Shown here one piece after another: positions 34,798-48,500 of a DNA stretch of 64,000 nucleotides. The stretch spans positions 54,460,659-54,524,658 of the forward strand of contig CM049313.1 of the NCBI GenBank assembly GCA_026874595.1. The letters are read 5' to 3'. The position numbers and the translations under genes were made by a program. Under the pieces are notes generated by a model. It was not told the origin of the DNA, did no database searches, and was given only the letters and a program-made list of their open reading frames with translations. Every line of letters begins with the position of its first letter. Position 1 is the stretch's first letter. Source of the DNA: Sipunculus nudus. Lineage: Eukaryota > Annelida > Sipuncula > Golfingiida > Sipunculidae.

Positions 34798-37700
34798 TTA
34801 CAAACAAAAATACATGTAATTTATTTGATGAAAATATTTGTTAGAATATGCAGTACATTCTCTAGGAACATTGTACAGTTCCAGTAAGTAGACTAGTTAA
34901 ACACAAACGTAAATACATATACAATATGTTACAAAACTAGTCCATTACATTTGAGAAATATGTCATACGTTGAGAAAAATCTGAGAAATGTATATGATGT
35001 CACCTAAAACCTAATGGACATCACCAGGAACAATATTATGCCTATTCTTTCACATTATCAGTTCAGTTTTGCTTTCTACAAAAAAAAAAAAAAAAAAAAA
35101 AAAACTTCAAGCAAGCCATTCCCAACACATCGTCTCAGTACTTCGCATACGGCTGTTTAACATCTTGTTATGGCTCTGCGTAAAGGTAAATACAGTCCAG
35201 GTGTATCTGTTTACCAGAACAAGGATTCGTGACCAGAGGTCTGATAGTGAGCCGCAACACACGATGTTTCAGCCGGCGGGATCATGTATTACAATTTTTG
35301 TGCCAAGTCAGTCAGGGTATCTCCTGATTGACACGTGTTGTGGCCGGGCGATGCATCGCGCCCGGTCCACTGTTTTTAAATTTTCATTTGAGAAAATGGT
35401 TCCATTTTTTTAAGTGTTAACAAAAAAATTACATTTTTTTATAGTTTTAAACATGAAACAACTCTTGCGAATTTCGTATCCTTCGGATGTCGAATTAAAC
35501 ACCAAGTACAGTCTCAGTTCGGAGCGAAGAGAATAAGGGTATTGGCTAGTTATATGTTAGTAGTGTCATATTTGTATAATTATTGTATTGTTTCATTATG
35601 CATGGTCTTCTAAGTTTGCAGACCTCTGAAAAAATAAATAATCTGAGGTCCTTTCACCCGGGCAGATCTTTTTGAATATGCTCAGTGTCCTTACACCTTT
35701 CGAAGCCTTTTGTTCATTAGTTCTCGGCGTTTTCACCACACGTTTTCTTTGAGAAAACTGGTTTAATTTGAGATTATATAATTTAATATAAGTAAATATT
35801 ATCACAGCGGACGCTACATTTTAAATTTAACAGACCCTCATCATGAAAATATCTACCTTTTAATAAAACCGATTGCTAATTTACTAAGTCAAAACTAATT
35901 TAATTTAAGAAAACTGGTTTAATTGGAGATTTTATAATTTAATATTAGTGAATATTATAAAATTTTCACTTTGACATAGCCATACATAGTAGCTGTCTCA
36001 TAAATTTTGTTATATTTGTTTTCAATGTTTTATACCTATACGAGATCTATCTGAGGTTCTATAAGAGGGTATGAACCTTATCAATGAATAAAAATGGTTC
36101 TGACAAGATTCAAATAAAATTATCTATCACCACGATAGTACAATCATTTTTGTGATCATATGTCCAGATGTTTAGAAATGAGCTAATTGCATCTGAAACA
36201 TCTAATATTTTTAGTTTAATCAAGACAATGCAGTATTTTTACTGTTTTAGCAATATTCGTATTGCTAAAAGACTAGACAAGTGTGGTTGTTACATTTTAA
36301 TTTTAACAGGCCCTCATCATGATAACATCTACTTTTCTTATTTACTGGTCTGTAAACATGTTTAATGTGTATTTGTTTTCTTGGAAAGTTATAATAAGAA
36401 TGTTTATGTCAGTGCTTCATTTACACATTCTCGAGTATACAGCGACTTTATTCACGATATGAAACAAACGAACAAATACAACTGGAATATATATTTATGG
36501 AATATATATCTTTCATCTGACAGAGCAAAACACAGCATTACAATATTGTTCAACATATAATATTGCGAATACATTCAGGCCATTGCCAAATAAGTCATCT
36601 CGGAGAGCACCTTGTGTTTTTTCTAATCTGTCTTGACAGTAGGGTTACAGTATATATTATGTATTGCAGTTCTGGAATTTATTTATTTACACACCTTACT
36701 ACTTAAAGGGGCCTATTCTGATATCTGACGCCTTTTAACTAAAAATAATCCCTTGATCCATTCATGAAAACAGGCGTGTGTCTGATAAAGATGTATGATT
36801 AGACAGAGAAGCAATATTCAGTTGCTCATATAAATTCAGAATAATGATATAATATAACTTATACCAATTAACTTATAAAGATCAGTGGGTCGGGGGGGGG
36901 GGGGCAAAATAATCCGAATAATTCAAACGCATTCCACAAGGACATCTGGCGCCAGGTCAAACGACCCTGATTTTTTGCAAACGACTTTTTGTAGGCAGTC
37001 GTCTTCCAGCATCCACACATGTGCATGTACCGTGTTTGTAGACAAACAAGGCCATACATCCTCTAAAGAGGAATTATAAGAATCTTTATTAGAAAGAAAA
37101 ACCTACAGTTCATTAATGCGTGCGCAGAGTAAGCCAGAAATGACAAAAATGCTACAGATCAGGCAGAATTCCTTTCTTTAATACAAAGAAAAAAATGCTG
37201 CAGACGCAGATACATGGGAATGAATTGCAATACATTTTTTTATTCCATTTTGTTTTATGATTAAGTGATCTTTGTTTTAAGTGAAATTTTATCGTCATGT
37301 TCGTAATTGCCCTTGGCATATTCCAACTTTTTTATTGTTTTATCATATTATAATTACAGTACGTAAACTGTTTATGTGAAGGCAGGAAAATGCAATCAGA
37401 ATCTTATAATATGACAGCAAAAATTTAAGATAATGAATTGCATAAAACCGCTTCTTGAAGCTTAATGCATGACAAATCTTGATAAAAATGAGCTCGTAAA
37501 AGAGAGTAAATACACCTAATTGACAAAAGTCATAGATAATGAAAATGGCTCGTTGTATTTGTTACTATGGCTTTTCAAATCTATCTTGGCAGAGAATGTA
37601 AATTGGAAGTTTACGCGGTGAGAGTGTACAGCTGATTTTTTAAAAGTAACTCCTATTGAAACTAGCATACAGAATGTGTAATTAATGCATTTTATGTAGG

Positions 37701-38608
37701 ATTCTATGACCCCAGGTATTTTAAACGATATTCAGTTGCTTACAGTTTCCAGAAATGGAAGTAACATCTGACATTGAATTAATCTGAAATCGGCTATGTT
37801 TAAGAGTGACTCAACGGAACCTAATTGAAATGTTTATGTTTTTCCCATCGGATCTTGCAGAAATTTTGGCAATAGTGAAACTTTTCTTCTTTAACACCGA
37901 AAACATGACACACGACTTTTCAAAACCTTAAAATAGGTTCTGCACCAAGTGGGAGAACTCTTTTACATACAGAAATATAAAGAGCACTTGTGGGCTATAT
38001 TTCTGAGAAATACATTATAAACCTCTAATTCTTTAAAATTCTAAATGCCCGGTAAAAAAAAATATCGCTGATTGGCACAAATTCAATATATAAAATTAGG
38101 ATAGATATCCTCAATAATAATATTTACAAGCTTATTTACTACCAATGATAAATCCATAAACGTCATGAGGTAATTCACACGTGCATTAATTTACAAGTGT
38201 GGGTTAACATTCCTTAAAGTCCTTAATTTTAATTATATATGGGTTAATTCAGTACTGACATCGATCATTTAATTTACCAAAGCATTCCGCTATCCCTTTG
38301 TAATATACATGGTGACGTTCTACTGGACTAGCTAAACTGAATGTCAACACAACATTCAAGTAAGCTTGCATACATACATAAGCATCTCTAGGTAATACAT
38401 GCACGAAACTATAAATTCTTGATGTATTATCAACTTGTCCACTTACTGTCCTATAGTTGCTGCTTTTTAATGTACTCCTTCCACGAAAGTATATAATCGT
38501 TATATATATATATATAATTATCGTTGTATTTCTTTATACAATAAAAATACATTAACATATAACGAAATGATTTCCTCATCATTGATTTTTAGTGGACTTG
38601 TTGCATAA
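34798..38608. other. Intergenic DNA between convergent genes
   Basis: No gene recognised. It holds a poly(A) run (about 35079-35104), a poly(G) run (about 36893-36904), short diverged duplicates (AAAACTGGTTTAATT at 35756 and 35938; CCCTCATCATGA at 35835 and 36312), and an isolated TTAAAGGGGCC motif at about 36704 that looks like an end of the TTAA-type MITE family seen at 48421. Confidence 0.5.
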
Positions 38609-39006
38609 TGTGGTTGCCTTTTTGTTCGCGAGGGTTTAATTTTCCCGATATTCGCGAATGGGATATAATCGCGAATATGAAACCCTCGGGAATAAGCTGC
38701 CCCTTTATCGAGGATTAACAATAGGGAATAATGCATCTGCACAAATGGATAAATTATCACACCTCTGAAAACATGGTTTATTAATCAACAACATAATCTG
38801 TGAATGGTATAGCAACTTCCTCATTCAAACACGTTATAATAATTGCCAAAACATCCACTATGATATAGGTCATTATACAATAACTATAACGGTAATGTAC
38901 TTAGATTTCATAGATTCTGGTGCAATCGCGAAAATGAAACCCTCGAAAAACTTCTAAAATGAAGAAATCGCGAAATTTTTGCCTCGCGAATATGAAGCCA
39001 ACCACA
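38609..39006 (+). mobile_element. MITE with TGTGGTTG termini
   Basis: A 398 bp element whose ends are TGTGGTTGCC and GCCAACCACA, an inverted pair. Inside are many TTCGCGA/TCGCGAA palindromes and repeated GAAACCCTCG, giving strong foldback potential. It has no coding capacity. A diverged copy lies at 20146-20547 inside the Gmr1-like element. I cannot name the superfamily. Confidence 0.75.
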
Positions 39007-39486
39007 GTATATTAAGACTCATTCGATGTTTCTAATTCAAAAATTAACTAAACGCTAATACACTAAAGGAACCAATTATTTTAAAAGGGTACCTCATTAA
39101 GGAAGTGAACTTAACGCATTCGACTTTGCTTGTCATAAATACAGTGTCTTGTTGAATATGAAAGTTTATTTCATACATTTGGCAAACCCATTATGATATT
39201 CAAATGTATATGTAAAATTAAGTGGATTAAATATCAATTATCCTTTTTATAGTAAATGCATCATACACTGATGAACACAAGGGAGTTTCGAATGCCTTAC
39301 AAAATTCAAAATACCGTTATCTTCTTCCAAAGTTTATTACATTTACTGAAAGCATTTTACCAAACCAACCGAACGGGAAAAGCCAGGAACTATGTTGTGC
39401 CCAGCATTTATTCAGGTTTGGCACAGTTTGGCTTTCAAAGGCTTTTTTGGTAAGACAAAGAAAGTTATCCTATCACATGACTTGAT
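39007..39486 (-). other. 3' flank/UTR of the SLC22-like gene
   Basis: On the - strand, AATAAA occurs 75 bp after the stop codon (complement of 39407-39412) and again at 39333-39338. Either could direct polyadenylation. Confidence 0.5.
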
Positions 39487-39723
39487 TCACGTGAGTACTG
39501 GTTTCTCTGGCTGTACCTCGTTAGCCCCCTCGCGGTCCTGGAGTGGAACCATTTCCGGTGGACCTGATTGCACCTGGTAGAATTTGGAATGGAGGCGATT
39601 GGCATCCTCAATGGTTTGTGGAAGTGGTTTATTCAGTGTCTCTGGCAATAAAAGGGTTAATAGACCCACACCGATCGAAAGTGCACCAAATAACACTCCA
39701 GGAAACCATGGTATAATCTTGAT
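39487..39723 (-). CDS. SLC22-like, last exon
   Basis: Phase-0 exon after acceptor TTTTTTTACAG. It encodes helix 12 ([29 protein letters not shown]), the family motif [17 protein letters not shown] and a polar cytosolic tail ending EKPVLT. Stop is TGA at 39487-39489. Confidence 0.92.
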   Translation of the reverse strand: MKIIPWFPGVLFGALSIGVGLLTLLLPETLNKPLPQTIEDANRLHSKFYQVQSGPPEMVPLQDREGANEVQPEKPVLT

Positions 39724-42700
39724 CTGTAAAAAAACATACAGCAAATAAATTTGTTAAATATATTTAATATATGTTGTATGTACTACGTCCTTTGCGCCAC
39801 TTGGCACTTGACAGTTTTGAATACCACATTTTCAGAGATGTTTGTTGCATAACTATGGGGGAAATGGCGGAGAAATCCTTACGTCGTCATAATACCATTT
39901 AATAGTGACATTCGCCTCCAAAAGAGATTTTAGAGAAACATAGCAGACAGGACCATTTGGCCAAATGCAAGACGGAACCCATCATAAGCCTCAGTGTGTC
40001 TTTTGTTCACCCCACAATCTCCTCATTGCCGTCACTGCCATCACTTACACAAGCATGTGTATCACGATTTACATACAGAAGCGTATTGACTGACCCTTTT
40101 CGTTCCTATATTTTCTCTGTTGTTGGGATGAAGCTTCATACTCTTACGCGTTTCAAAGTCCCCCCCCCCCGACTCAAAATCAGACGATTTGGCTCCTCAA
40201 AATTATGTTATAGCTGTTCATTTCCTCCACCTTACCCCACACCAAGGGATTAAGCTACTCATATATCAGGTAAGAGTAGCTAATTTACCGAAAAGAATGT
40301 ATAGGTATCTTTCAATAATTAATATAGAAACTTCAGCAAAGATCGAGTTGGGAAATCAGACATATATGGAATCTTATAAAGTCAAGGACGAAATGAGAGC
40401 ATTGTGTGAAGACTCAATCAGCTTGTCGCCCGGCAGTGTTAGGTGGTCCATGGGGTCCCGAGAGACCAGGGGAAGCCGAAACCTCTCCCTCCGGCCTCAT
40501 TCGCTTTATCAAGGGTCACTGCCCGTCTCTTGGCCATGGTGATATGTCAGTCTTGTTCATTTGGTGGCGGAAGGCACATGCGGGTGCGCACCCTTCTCGG
40601 GAAGAACGGGCCTCTTACCGTCGTCGAGTAGACGGCCGGACTCTCGCCCAAGAGAAGACGGTCTTCCGTGTATAAATGCAGATACCTATCTCTGAAACTG
40701 GGAAACGCCAGACCATTAAGGTGGCACCATGCAGGCACTGTGGTTTAATGGCCGTGCCCATGGGTCGCGCCGAATGTGGGTTACACAGCGTATTGCGCGA
40801 GGAGCTAGAGAGTGAGTGAAAAAAAGAACGTGTCTTGTGTTTCAGACGTATATCTTCTTTGCGTAGAGGGTTCGGATGAAACCCAACAAACAATATAGGC
40901 CTATTACATTTTTGAGGTAACCCGCCTCATTATAGCGCTCTTTAACTTCAAGGATTCTTTTCTTTTGGTGGGGTTTCTTTATACAAGCCGAGATACAAGG
41001 CCATTCATTGGTATTATGCCGCTGCTTGACCTAGCTATGATTTTGTGAACTGTGACACATTGTTGTGTAGAACGATAGATCATTTAATCAGGATACGGGT
41101 GGAAGGAAATGAAGTGTCAGACTACATTTCTAATTAGTATAGTCTTGTTCTAGGGTAAATGAGGATATATGCAGATAGAACACTTTGAGATGGATTCAGA
41201 AGTACTATCACCGTAAACCTGAAACATTCGCTAGTGTATTGATCTGATTCTTACTTTAATGGGGCCCAATCACCTATCTGGCCTTTATAAACTGAAGGTT
41301 ATGTCTTGGAGGATTCATAAAAATAGGCCAGAAATCATAGATACTACCGCACACCTGCTTGTTATCAACGTGTTTATAATTTGTGAAGGCCCGAATAAAT
41401 AATTAACACAAATTCAACAAGGGCAGCAAATCAGATAATCATAAGAGCTTTGCAAATGGCGTTTTACAACAAGTGACCTTTCTACCTCCGCATATATGCA
41501 ACCTACCACCTTAGGTTACATGTTTTCCCATTTGTCATCAACATGTATGTCAACACAGCAACAAGTTAAAACACCCCTCACAAAGGCCTTATAAGAACTT
41601 TTCGCAACCAAAATTACCCTTGGCTCATTAATATATACACAAAGGAAGCCAGAAATCACATAAACTCTTTTTTATAAGGTAAGTGGTTGGGTAGCTTTAC
41701 AGGGGAACTTGCGGTAGGACCTACCACCAGTTGACTGAGTGCAGCAAGCAATGCATTACTGTCAACCCCGCACCAGCACTGAGCTCTGTTGATAAACAAA
41801 GCCATGTGCTCTGTGACATGCAGGCCGGGCCAGGCCAGGGGGGCTATGCTGCTTGATGTACTAGACACTGAATGTAACTTGCTACTGTTACTAGTACTGC
41901 TAATAATACTTATATAATGTAACTTACCAACAGATATATTAAATGAGTATGCATCATGAATATATGTTTTCCATACATTTTGTCCATATTTCATCTACAA
42001 AAGTGTACATCTTAGGGGGAAGAACCCTTTTTCCTTGTTTACGCCTGGCATGACGTGGATCTTCCCAGCTTAAGACAGAAGTTGGTTCTCTGTCAATATT
42101 TTGGTTCCAATCAAGTACAGCAAGCATGGTTCTTCTGCGGTACTCCTTTGCGCTAAACACAATTCGTTTATCATGGTAAACCAACAAGGCATTGTTAAAA
42201 GATTCCACGTAATGTGTGTCTCTACAATGCACATAGTCTGCAGGAGACTTGTAGAGGCGTAGCTTTTGGATGGCATTTTTAAAATTACTTCAGCTTCTGG
42301 TTGTGTAATTTTAATTTTGGAAGGTTTATATCAGGGGTCACTACGACATGGTGAATCTTTATAATGATTGACAATGTTATCAAGAGTATGGCGCAACATG
42401 TCTACTGATCCCTTACAGGTTTTAATTGCCCAATAACAATGAGTTTTGATAGAGGCTGCTTTGTCTGACAGTTCTTCATGCCAGGTTACTCCATGTTTTA
42501 CTTTGGGTCCTTTCGATATATCTTTCACTTGTTTTGATATGCCTTTTGTAAGGTGCCATGTATCATTAGCATTAGTTACATCTGGGTGGTTAGCTGACAA
42601 AAATTTATTGATGCTTTCATTGCGGTCATGGGCATGGACATTAACATCTACACAATTGTCTTTGAAATATTGGTACAGTCTCTTGGTCCCAACAATTTTA

Positions 42701-45457
42701 TGGCGCTGACTGCACATATCATCCTCCCTTGTTACAGTTTCTACTCTAATGCATTTTTTTGTTTTGTCCCCCAGTGCAACAATGTAACTGCACTCTGCAT
42801 TTTTCCTCCACTGATGTCGTGCATCTGTTATGATGTCAATACCATGATATGGTAATCCTATATCTTCCAACTCTGCTGCCGTCATTGCTTGCTCTTCCCC
42901 GAGTGCCATCATCATTGATTCATTTGCTTGTTTTTGTACAGCTTCAGTATGAACAGTGTACAGTTTTTCAACATAGTTATTGGGAAGCATCCCGATAGCT
43001 GCATGTTTACAAAGTCTGTCATACTGCACTTTTCTGAAACCTGAACATAACAAACTATGGCACATCTTCATGTTAGCTAGATAACTTCCACCCTCAATAT
43101 GTGATGATGTGTCCCGTGATGTTGTGCACAGGAAAAGTTCATCTTGCCTACATGAGAAAATCTGGTAACGCCTTTAATTTCCAGGGGCTCTTTACACCCA
43201 GAGCAATGGTTTTCAATGTGTTGAACAAAATGTGACACTGCTGACTGTGTAGTCAAATAAAGTTCATCACCAGTTTCTTCTTTTGTACAGTACTGGTAGG
43301 TTGGAGTGGCATGACTATGGTGGGGTACATTTTCTCCTTGCGACTGTTGAACTTCACTGCTGCAGTACTGGGAAAACACATGATGCAGCACATCATAGTT
43401 TGACACCTCAGTAATCTGTTCTCCCAGGGTCAATTTTGCTTTGTCGATCAGATTTAACAAAGCAATTTTCTTCCTTTTGAGAATCTGCATATATTCTGAT
43501 ATTTGCATTTATTGCAATCTTTCCTTGTTTCCTTCTCTCATTCCTTTGTTTCATCATAATGCCAGAATCTGATACACGCTTACGACCATTTTTTTTGTCT
43601 GTGCACATCCTTTAGTCTACATGTCTCAACTAACATGGCACCAGGTACATCCTTCTCTGTGAGTCCTGGATCTTCCTCTGTCACAGGTGTGCCTGAATCC
43701 TTCGTAGCCATATTCTTTCAATATAAGAGGTTGAGGGTAGTATTTTCTACATATAATTGTGAATTTGCTAAATGCTAGTTTACAGCAGCTCCAATGAACA
43801 CTATTCAATCAGGGCTGTCATGCCTTTGCTTGACATTCTGTTTGGGACAATACATTAAATAATTAAGGGGTGACAGACAACCTGGAAAATTAGTCATTAA
43901 AATAAGGCTGACTTCTTTTAATCATATCTGTACAAAATAAGTTCTATTTTTCTTAAAAAGGCAGGTAAAATGGGGCTTTCAATTTCAGCTAGCCAGGTAT
44001 AAATTAATATAAATAATCCAAATACCCCCCCCCCCCATCCTTCCAATTGACCCAGTCCTGACAATTTTGCCTGGAATGTGTCCCCTTCCCTGACAGATGG
44101 GATGTGTCAGAGAGGTCAGCATACCATTCCTGTGCATACAGCCCTGTGAGTTGGGCTGCAGCTACTGTTCACAAATAGTTTGTTTGAGTGGTCACTTGCC
44201 AGCATGCTGTATACATAGGTCAACACAGCAATATATAAACATGAGTGTGAAATATAAGTTAATTATGACTGACATCAGTGAAGAACAATACCTTGCAAAG
44301 CAAGCCTTGTTTGAGCATTGGGACTGGAATTTTTTTAGCGACATGTTGAAGTTATTGAGCAGTCTGATATGGACTATCAAGTGATTCAGCCACCGTCTCA
44401 AGGAAGTACATGTCAGGGTGAGACTGTACAGAGTGAACTGCAGGAAGAAATTTCTCCTGCACTGCCAGAATATGATACAGCTCATGAAAGACATGAAGAT
44501 AAGGATGAAGATAAGAAGGAGGTGAATGAAAGTGTCAGTGACCCTGACCAATGTGATAGCTGCCTTTGCTGTCCCTGTGTGACAACTGACCCACCACACT
44601 GGCTGGGTAGGGGTGCAGCACCCCACTATAGGAATCCAAGACAGGAAAGAGCATATAGTATTCTCAAAAAGAGAGATCATGCCACAATGTTTGTTAAAAC
44701 TAGTAAGAGCTTTCTACCCTAACCCGGCTGGAAGACCATATATGGGCCACAAATGGGAGTAGAACTAATAATTGTCAATTTGATATTTATTTTGAACTTA
44801 TTTTATCAACATAAGGTGACAGAACAATACTGAGAGGAGTTTAATCACATGACCAGGCTGAGCACATGGCTCTGTTTATGTTTACCATTCACATGCCCAC
44901 CCTCTTTGCCCATGTGACCCAGTCATGTGACTCATACCGGCAAATTCAAACTGGATATTACTTCTGACACTTGTATATTCACTTCTATATTACAACAAAC
45001 AGGTGAGGAATTAAGTTTTTTTGACTAGCCCATGTTATTCACAATACATTAATGTGTAACTCAGACAAAAACTGGATTAAAACAGCCAGGTTTAATCTTG
45101 ATACCTGTAAAAAAATGTAAAAATCTGCCTGAGCTCTGTACTGCATGAACAGGCCACTCCCACTGATGGTGAGCTCCCATTGGGCCCTTTATACACCGAG
45201 GGTTCCCCTTTAATGTGCTTGTAAACTCACCACGTAAGACGAGAATGGAGCCAGCATGTTACCAAGACGACCACCGACGGAAGCTATCCCCATTGCTTGA
45301 TTCCTAAATGAAACAGTAAGTGAATAGTAAATACATCATCAATAAAGCCGAAAAATGTTTGCGGATAATTTCAGTTTTAGTCGATAATTAATTGCATAAT
45401 TCATAATTTGGATATCTGTCGAACACTACCTTATGTGGCCTAATGATTATTGCCTAA

Positions 45458-45507
<50 letters not shown>

Positions 45508-48500
45508 TGTCACTAAGCAGTAAACAACCTTGCTCCAATTAAATTGGAGAATAATGTTATACAATATTGATGCATGTGATTCAATCAATTCGTTCCTTTT
45601 TTCTGATTTGTAAGCAACTGAGCTATAACTGGTAATGGGTAAGAACGATGGGTATTATACCTGACTGTCGTCGGGAAGAGTTCTGGAGCGTACAGGAATA
45701 CGGTGGCGAAGGAAGCGGTGATACCAAACTTGCCGATCAAATTGAACGTGGTTATCAGGGGCAGCAGGCTCGTGCCACCAGCTGGAGAGAAAATAATATT
45801 GCTCGATTTCATAAATGTGTTAGGTCGCCTTAAACTCAGCATTGCATACTAGTATATGTCTGCATATGTCTTTAAAATTTCGAATGTTATTGCACACGAG
45901 TTCGGTTAACCCACGTTACATAAAAAAGTGTATGACATCTGTATTGTTATAAGCTTTATTATTACCACGTGTGAATATTAAATGCTTATATTCCGCATTT
46001 TATTCTATGGAATCATGAATATTATATAAATATAAATAAATTATAATATTTTTAATGATATAAATATATATAGAAGGAGGTGATATGGGATTTGCAAACT
46101 GCACACTTTATTACCAGATATAACACGAGATGGCGCCACTTACCGGTCTTTGTGGGAACAAACGCTGTTATCACCAGAGCGATTCCTGCGACAACATGGT
46201 TTATGCATAGCGGCCAGCGTCTGCCAAAACTGTTGATGTAAGAATAGAGTTCAGGCTCTCATATTTAATTCTAATAACATATAAGCATTTTCTTTTAAAA
46301 GTGACATAATTAAGAATGAATTAATCATCAATAGACAAACGTCAGAGCCCCTATGCTATATAAATATGAGACACTTGTACTTTTTTCTTATCTACGCCAT
46401 TCCGAACTCCGTCGGTCGTTTCCGTTCACAGCAAATTTTTCTTTTTTTTTCTCACCATCCCCTGATTAAATGCATAATGTATGGTGTCTGACATTGGATA
46501 AAGGTTGTAAAATAACGCCGCAACGTTAAAATCGCTGCATTTTAAATTTTGTAATATTAATCTCATAATATATATATTTGGCAGTCCTCTTACTTAAGTT
46601 TTCCGAATTCCAGATATTTTTCATCATTTTATCATTATCATGAGCAAACTGTATAGCATTTCCTGCTTATGTTAATGAAATCCAAGAGCGACCTATGAAG
46701 TAAATCTGTCAACTTAATAGATTAGTTTATACTAAAGACCGTCTTTTTTATAGCTTATACAAATGGTGTTGTTCTAGTGCATTACTTACAACTGGAGCGT
46801 AAATAAAGACACAAAGTAAGCCGGAAACTCCACAGCACCACTCAGAAAGAAGTTCAGATAGCGGTCTCCTGCCAAATCCCCGGAGCTTAGTGACAAACCG
46901 TAATACACCAGAGAGTTAACGAACCTGAAATCACATGGTAGATTTAACTCTTTCTATGGAATCTTGAGACGAAAATTAATAATAATAATATTGACTCCTA
47001 CATAGCTGAAAAACATCAGAAAGCTGAACGGAATAATCTCTACAATCTGCTATCTTGCCAGGGTCAAGCAGCTGATCATTAGTTAATATAACATGCAGTT
47101 TTATATTAAAACGATCAGACGATAGGATTGGTAACGATAACATGGACATATAGCGCTGGGTACCAGTCTAAGATTTCATCTGCCTGTTGCGCATGCCACG
47201 TGACTCACCAGAGCGTGCACATTATGAGAGCATACATCAGAAGCCGTCGGTTTTTGATGATGTCCAGCACTGTGTAACCAGCCCCGGACGCTGCTTTTGA
47301 AGCTCTCTGTTCCCGCACGCGCTGGATTATTTGGGTAAAGAACGAGAATGCCCCCTTCTTGGTTTCTGCCTTCCCGTCAGCCACTACGCTAGGTCCTCCT
47401 AGGATGTTTTCAGGCATTGGTATTTTGTTGAATCTAGCGGCTTTGCGAATTATTTTTTCAGCGTCATTGATTCGCCCGTTTGCAACCAACCAAGGAACAG
47501 ATTCCGGTAATATCCTGTTCACAAGAAAAGTGGTTTTTACATAGTTAAGGCATTTCAAACTTACGATTCAAGAATAATTTTAACACTGTATTCGAGTCAG
47601 GAAACACCACACGAGTACTCACATCAACATCAAGCCATTTTTCCATTAGCTATCAATTATACTTCAGAATCAAATTTGTTATATCACGTGTGCTTATATA
47701 TTCAATGCCACCCCGTAACTAGCCTTAAAAGCCTCTTTGTAAAACAATGTATCATCTTACGTGCTGGAGCATATGGGTCACAGTAGAAAAGACGGTAATT
47801 CGTATGATTTTGTATAATTTTAAATGCAGCTCATCGATGCATGTGTTAAAGAGTACTCTAGCCCGAGTCGGATATAACTTATAATATCGAGTTTAAAGTT
47901 CAAAGTTAGTCTTTATGCTGTTTAATTGTTTTACCCAATGTCTTGACTGTCCTTTTTATATTTGCTACTCGCAAAACATCTTATCATATTGTGCTACAGT
48001 ACTCTAATATATATGTACCCTGTCACCTTTATCATCGGTTATTGCCTATGATCGCCAGTCACTTAAAGGTCGCCGAAACAACGCAATGGTCGTTTGCTTT
48101 CAAAATCGATGAAATCGATTGCATGGTATGCACATTATGTATGGTATGCACATTACAAGAAGTCATATTATCCAAATAAAATATTCTAATGCTGTCAGAG
48201 ATGTAAGATATACGGGAAACCAACCTGCGAACAGCATTAAAGTTTATTCTTGTGCAACGAATAAGTATCAACAAACCTCCAATATAATTATATTCAGCAG
48301 ATTTCACGTGAATATAGATGGTTCATAAAATAATCGATTAATAATCGATCATCGGTCGTTTTTATCTATTCAATCATCTTATATGAATTTACGATTGATT
48401 TCTACCACAAGCAGGTTATATTAAAGGGGCCTAATCACCTATCTGACATTTATAAATTAAAGGTAATCCCTTAGAGCTTTGATAAAATAGGCCAGAAAGC

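Larger units (their letters stand above)
41697..45212 (-). mobile_element. Kolobok-like DNA transposon, decayed
   Basis: A 3.5 kb block in the last SLC22 intron holding a broken transposase on the - strand (41954-43711) and a + strand open region of unknown role (44246-44722). Candidate termini are ACAGGGGAACTTGC near 41699 and its inverted partner GGGTTCCCCTTTAA ending at about 45212, each next to TTTA or TTAA, the target type used by Kolobok elements. The terminal match is short, so the exact ends are provisional. The transposase type, with a DxxH motif before the last catalytic residue, supports the Kolobok assignment; I cannot exclude a neighbouring superfamily of DDE transposases. Confidence 0.55.

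Noticed and set aside
44192-44680. 162-residue - strand frame with hydrophobic stretches
   Set aside because: Antisense to the charged + strand open region of the Kolobok-like element; hydrophobicity follows from the acidic/lysine codons on the other strand.
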